Assembly (NCBI GenBank): GCA_002399505.1
Contig: DHDT01000004.1
Coordinates: forward strand, 40,546-48,695
Reading direction: 5' to 3'
Origin: Caryophanales bacterium UBA4869
Lineage (GTDB): Bacteria; Bacillota_I; Bacilli_A; RFN20; CAG-288
DNA length: 8,150 bases
Shown: positions 7,101-8,150 of the stretch, one piece after another
Position numbering within the stretch: the stretch's first letter is position 1
Layout: each line of letters starts with the position of its first letter
The notes under the pieces: model-generated
Seen by the model: the letters and a program-made list of their open reading frames with translations, nothing else
Told to the model about the DNA's origin: nothing
The model's database searches: none
Program-made: the position numbers and the translations under genes

Positions 7101-7323
7101 GGCTATGAGAAACAGTGTTCACCATATCGCTTATGCCCTCGCTAACTCTAACTGGATGAATGAAGTGGCACCAGGTGCCATTGTCACCTATACCACCTCT
7201 CCTTGGAGAATCGGTCTGACAACTGCCTCAGTCATCGTCTATGTCTTTGTCGCCGGCTTTGCAGCCTGGATGGTAATACGTGCCTTCAAGGCTAAAAAAG
7301 ACCCGGAAAACTATAATAACTAG
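4102..7323 (+). CDS. Membrane-anchored glycoside hydrolase family 3 beta-glycosidase with permuted domain order
   Basis: Starting at ATG 4102 (see its Shine-Dalgarno) the protein has 1073 residues; ATG 4087 would add five. A Lys-rich N-terminus precedes a membrane helix (about 17-39), and a second helix (about 1037-1059) precedes a short basic tail, so the enzyme is probably held outside the cell with both ends inside. The order is reversed relative to ordinary GH3. First comes GH3_C (about 66-450: EGTVVLKNNGALPL at 98-111, GGSGSG, EEGVYMGYKYYE, YPFGYGLSYT at 440-449), then an Fn3-like domain (about 453-585), an acidic linker (about 590-700) and finally the GH3_N barrel (about 705-1010). The barrel shows SLDGPQG (D760), SGRNFEYYSED (R830, E833), KHFALND (K863, H864) and GAVISDM with nucleophile D962. 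E230 in RSGGENND fits the acid/base position (GEGxD in other GH3). Similar permuted GH3 enzymes are known from rumen Firmicutes. Substrate (gluco-, xylo- or other beta-oligosaccharides) is unresolved. Confidence 0.9.
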   Translation: MEEEMKKKKKKMSTKKNIAIFTPVLLVLTGAMIALTCVANVYSSALDTYLGRGNKVINNTDSSSTWNTKYYENKFTSTGGDTGSQAAAAKVAKSIADEGTVVLKNNGALPLAKESNVAPFGYRYMNPFYGGSGSGNVVTTDAYVVSPEKALDSNFNVANTFEGVSGTTDVRKYYYDTTAGNDVLYYFDWTNTYNGSDQSIYEFDKSVYKTSNITSSATTGIVFLGRSGGENNDLFSIPYNKVGNVQASAAGTAAAGISKVRDAESTDKVKHALDLMPEEEETLQLAKTNCDKVVVVINSSNAMELGSLADDTDIDAIIWVGGPGAKGFQSMSDILAGEVNPSGKTVDVFVRDVKEDPTYKNIGDVDGFAYTNTNGLAPMGGKQYSDSRKASNPFEYIEYEEGVYMGYKYYETAYDTKLSDFSYGELNADGSTKTEGQVVYPFGYGLSYTTFKKEITSFKGNENEVTVEVKVTNTGNVAGKDVAQIYYTAPYTDLDKELGVEKPTALLAAFEKTKVLAPNESEILKLKFDTDDMASYSYKHENSDKTKGCYMLDKGTYHISLRNNSHDVVQDETFDIGSTIYFDNDNPRQSEKDAQSALDDNGNATSVPAKAKADTKATFEAATNNFEESTKYMTDSSLVERLTRGKDNGLAVSNLVAGKKEKEAPNWVVENLQEFDVATDTELGNVEGSKVYHAEDPLSSKTNNQSITNFRGVDYFDPLWDELLNQIDYSSSELLTLMFKDQYCISPLSSIGLSASKSLDGPQGLTINSAFGATDLSTCAWPTEPIVAATFNLDLAYAYGDAVGQECLTIGNTGWYAPGCDTHRTAFSGRNFEYYSEDGVLAGKMCAAVTSGAGNQGVTCYVKHFALNDNETNRANICVWADEQTMREIYLKPFEIYVKESRMTIDYIADGEGNHKQKVVRGATGMMTSYNYVGTTFSSGSYSLVTKTLRDEWGFQGAVISDMSGGSAKRRDQTMRSGNDYILYFMQVNATDTTSSSAKWAMRNSVHHIAYALANSNWMNEVAPGAIVTYTTSPWRIGLTTASVIVYVFVAGFAAWMVIRAFKAKKDPENYNN

Positions 7324-7358
7324 GCAATAGTTTTCCAAGTCAGATATCGTTTAGACCA

Positions 7359-7387
7359 AGAGACCTGAGTCACTCAGGTCTCTCTTT
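7359..7387 (+). terminator. Hairpin terminator after the GH3 gene
   Basis: AGAGACCTGAG (7359-7369) pairs perfectly over 11 bp with CTCAGGTCTCT (7373-7383) around a 3-nt TCA loop. Only a short CTTT follows, so the T-tract is modest, but the stem is strong and lies 35 nt after the stop. It separates the GH3 unit from the transaldolase gene. Confidence 0.75.
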
Positions 7388-7425
7388 GTATGAAACGGAA
7401 GTATTCCCATAAACAAAGACTCTTT

Positions 7426-7457
7426 TTGAAGTTACTCACCTTAATTAATCGTATAAT
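7426..7457 (+). promoter_or_regulatory. Promoter candidate for the transaldolase gene
   Basis: A consensus -10 TATAAT lies at 7452-7457, 28 nt before the ATG. The best -35-like hexamer, TTGAAG at 7426-7431, is 20 bp upstream, longer than the usual 17, so the -35 assignment is uncertain. The preceding terminator supports an independent transcription unit. Confidence 0.5.
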
Positions 7458-7485
7458 AGAGATGAAAAATAGAAGGAGAAAAATA

Positions 7486-8150
7486 ATGGTATTATTTATC
7501 GACACCGCTAACATCGGTGAAATCAAAGAAGCTTCGAAGTACGGCTATGTAAAGGGAGTTACGACTAACCCCTCTCTCATCGCCAAAGAAGGCATGAGTC
7601 AGAAACAGATCATCTCTCAGATTGTAAAGCTCATCGATGGCCCGATTTCCGCTGAAGTCACTGCCTGTGACTTTGAAGGCATGATCAAGCAGGGCGAAGA
7701 ACTCTATCAGATTGACCCTAAGCATATCGTCATCAAATTGCCGATTACCAATGACGGCTTAGAAGCCTGCAAGTATCTGACTGATAAAGGCATTCCCACT
7801 AATCTGACTCTCTGCTTCTCAGTCTCACAGGCTCTCTTAGCCATGGAAAACAATGCTACCTATGTCTCGCCTTTCTTAGGAAGACTTGATGATAACGGCT
7901 GGGATTCCAAGAAACTCATTGAAGACTTAGTCACACTGAAAGAGAAAAACGGATATAAAACCAAGATCATCTGTGCTTCCATCCGTTCGACAAAGCACGT
8001 CGAAGACTGTGCCTTGGCCGGTGCCGATATCGCGACTATCCCCTTTAAGGTCATAACCAAACTCGTTCATCATCCTCTGACCGACAACGGACTTATCACC
8101 TTTGCCGAAGCCGCCGAAAAAACCGCTGAACTTCCTCAGGATAAGTATAC
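7486..8150 (+). CDS. Small transaldolase (fructose-6-phosphate aldolase/TalC-like fold), 3' end cut by window
   Basis: This open frame runs from ATG 7486, with Shine-Dalgarno GGAG at 7475-7478, to the window edge. It gives 221 residues without a stop, near the full 215-220-residue length of the family, so only a few C-terminal residues should be missing. The MVLFIDTANIGEI start, GVTTNPSLIAKEG (T26, T27, N28), IVIKLPIT with Schiff-base lysine K84, NLTLCFSVSQALLA and YVSPFLGRLDD are all family hallmarks of the class I aldolase barrel. E57 (SAEVTA) and F130 (SPF) match transaldolases; E. coli fructose-6-phosphate aldolase has Gln and Tyr at these positions. I therefore favour true transaldolase activity: transfer of dihydroxyacetone units between sugar phosphates in the cytoplasmic non-oxidative pentose phosphate pathway. 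It may serve pentoses released by the neighbouring hydrolases. Confidence 0.9.
   Translation, partial: MVLFIDTANIGEIKEASKYGYVKGVTTNPSLIAKEGMSQKQIISQIVKLIDGPISAEVTACDFEGMIKQGEELYQIDPKHIVIKLPITNDGLEACKYLTDKGIPTNLTLCFSVSQALLAMENNATYVSPFLGRLDDNGWDSKKLIEDLVTLKEKNGYKTKIICASIRSTKHVEDCALAGADIATIPFKVITKLVHHPLTDNGLITFAEAAEKTAELPQDKY

Noticed and set aside
7389..7405. TGAAACGG-containing stretch upstream of the transaldolase gene as a catabolite-repression cre site
   Set aside because: It lacks the central CG at the right position and the symmetric right half of the cre consensus.

Overview
The window looks like a carbohydrate-utilisation segment from a low-to-moderate GC Gram-positive bacterium (Bacillota; an anaerobic gut or rumen member such as an Erysipelotrichia- or Clostridia-like lineage is plausible). 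The clues are A/G-rich Shine-Dalgarno sequences, an AgrC/AgrA-type two-component pair, a membrane-anchored GH3 enzyme with permuted domain order, and hairpin plus T-tract terminators. The lineage is inferred from gene style and not proven. All genes are on the + strand and no tRNA, rRNA, CRISPR array or mobile element is visible.

Layout: (1) 1-349, the 3' end of an L-fucose/L-arabinose isomerase-family gene. It is followed 2 nt later by (2) 352-1794, a leaderless (cytoplasmic) family 43 glycoside hydrolase. (3) 1795-1858 is a short gap holding a perfect 10-bp inverted repeat. The loop of that repeat contains an AgrA-like LytTR box. (4) 1859-2566 and 2566-3882 are a LytTR response regulator and its multi-pass GHKL histidine kinase, overlapping by 1 nt and closed by a strong terminator at 3906-3933. 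(5) 3934-4101 is a regulatory region with two TACGAA direct repeats exactly 21 bp apart. (6) 4102-7323 is a roughly 1073-residue GH3 beta-glycosidase in which the GH3_C and Fn3-like domains precede the catalytic barrel, with a transmembrane helix at each end. It is followed by a hairpin at 7359-7387. (7) 7486-8150 is a small transaldolase-family gene, nearly complete but cut by the window end, with its own TATAAT box.

Working model (inference): a surface-tethered GH3 enzyme trims plant-type oligosaccharides outside the cell. A cytoplasmic GH43 enzyme removes pentose (or similar) residues after uptake. The isomerase and transaldolase then feed the released sugars into central metabolism. The embedded AgrCA-like pair, which has no AgrB/AgrD partner in view, is the obvious candidate regulator. 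It keeps the three DNA-contacting residues of AgrA, and a near-AgrA box lies just upstream of its own start. The most interesting questions are whether this sensor kinase reads a carbohydrate-related or peptide signal, and whether the regulator acts on the 21-bp repeat in front of the GH3 gene.
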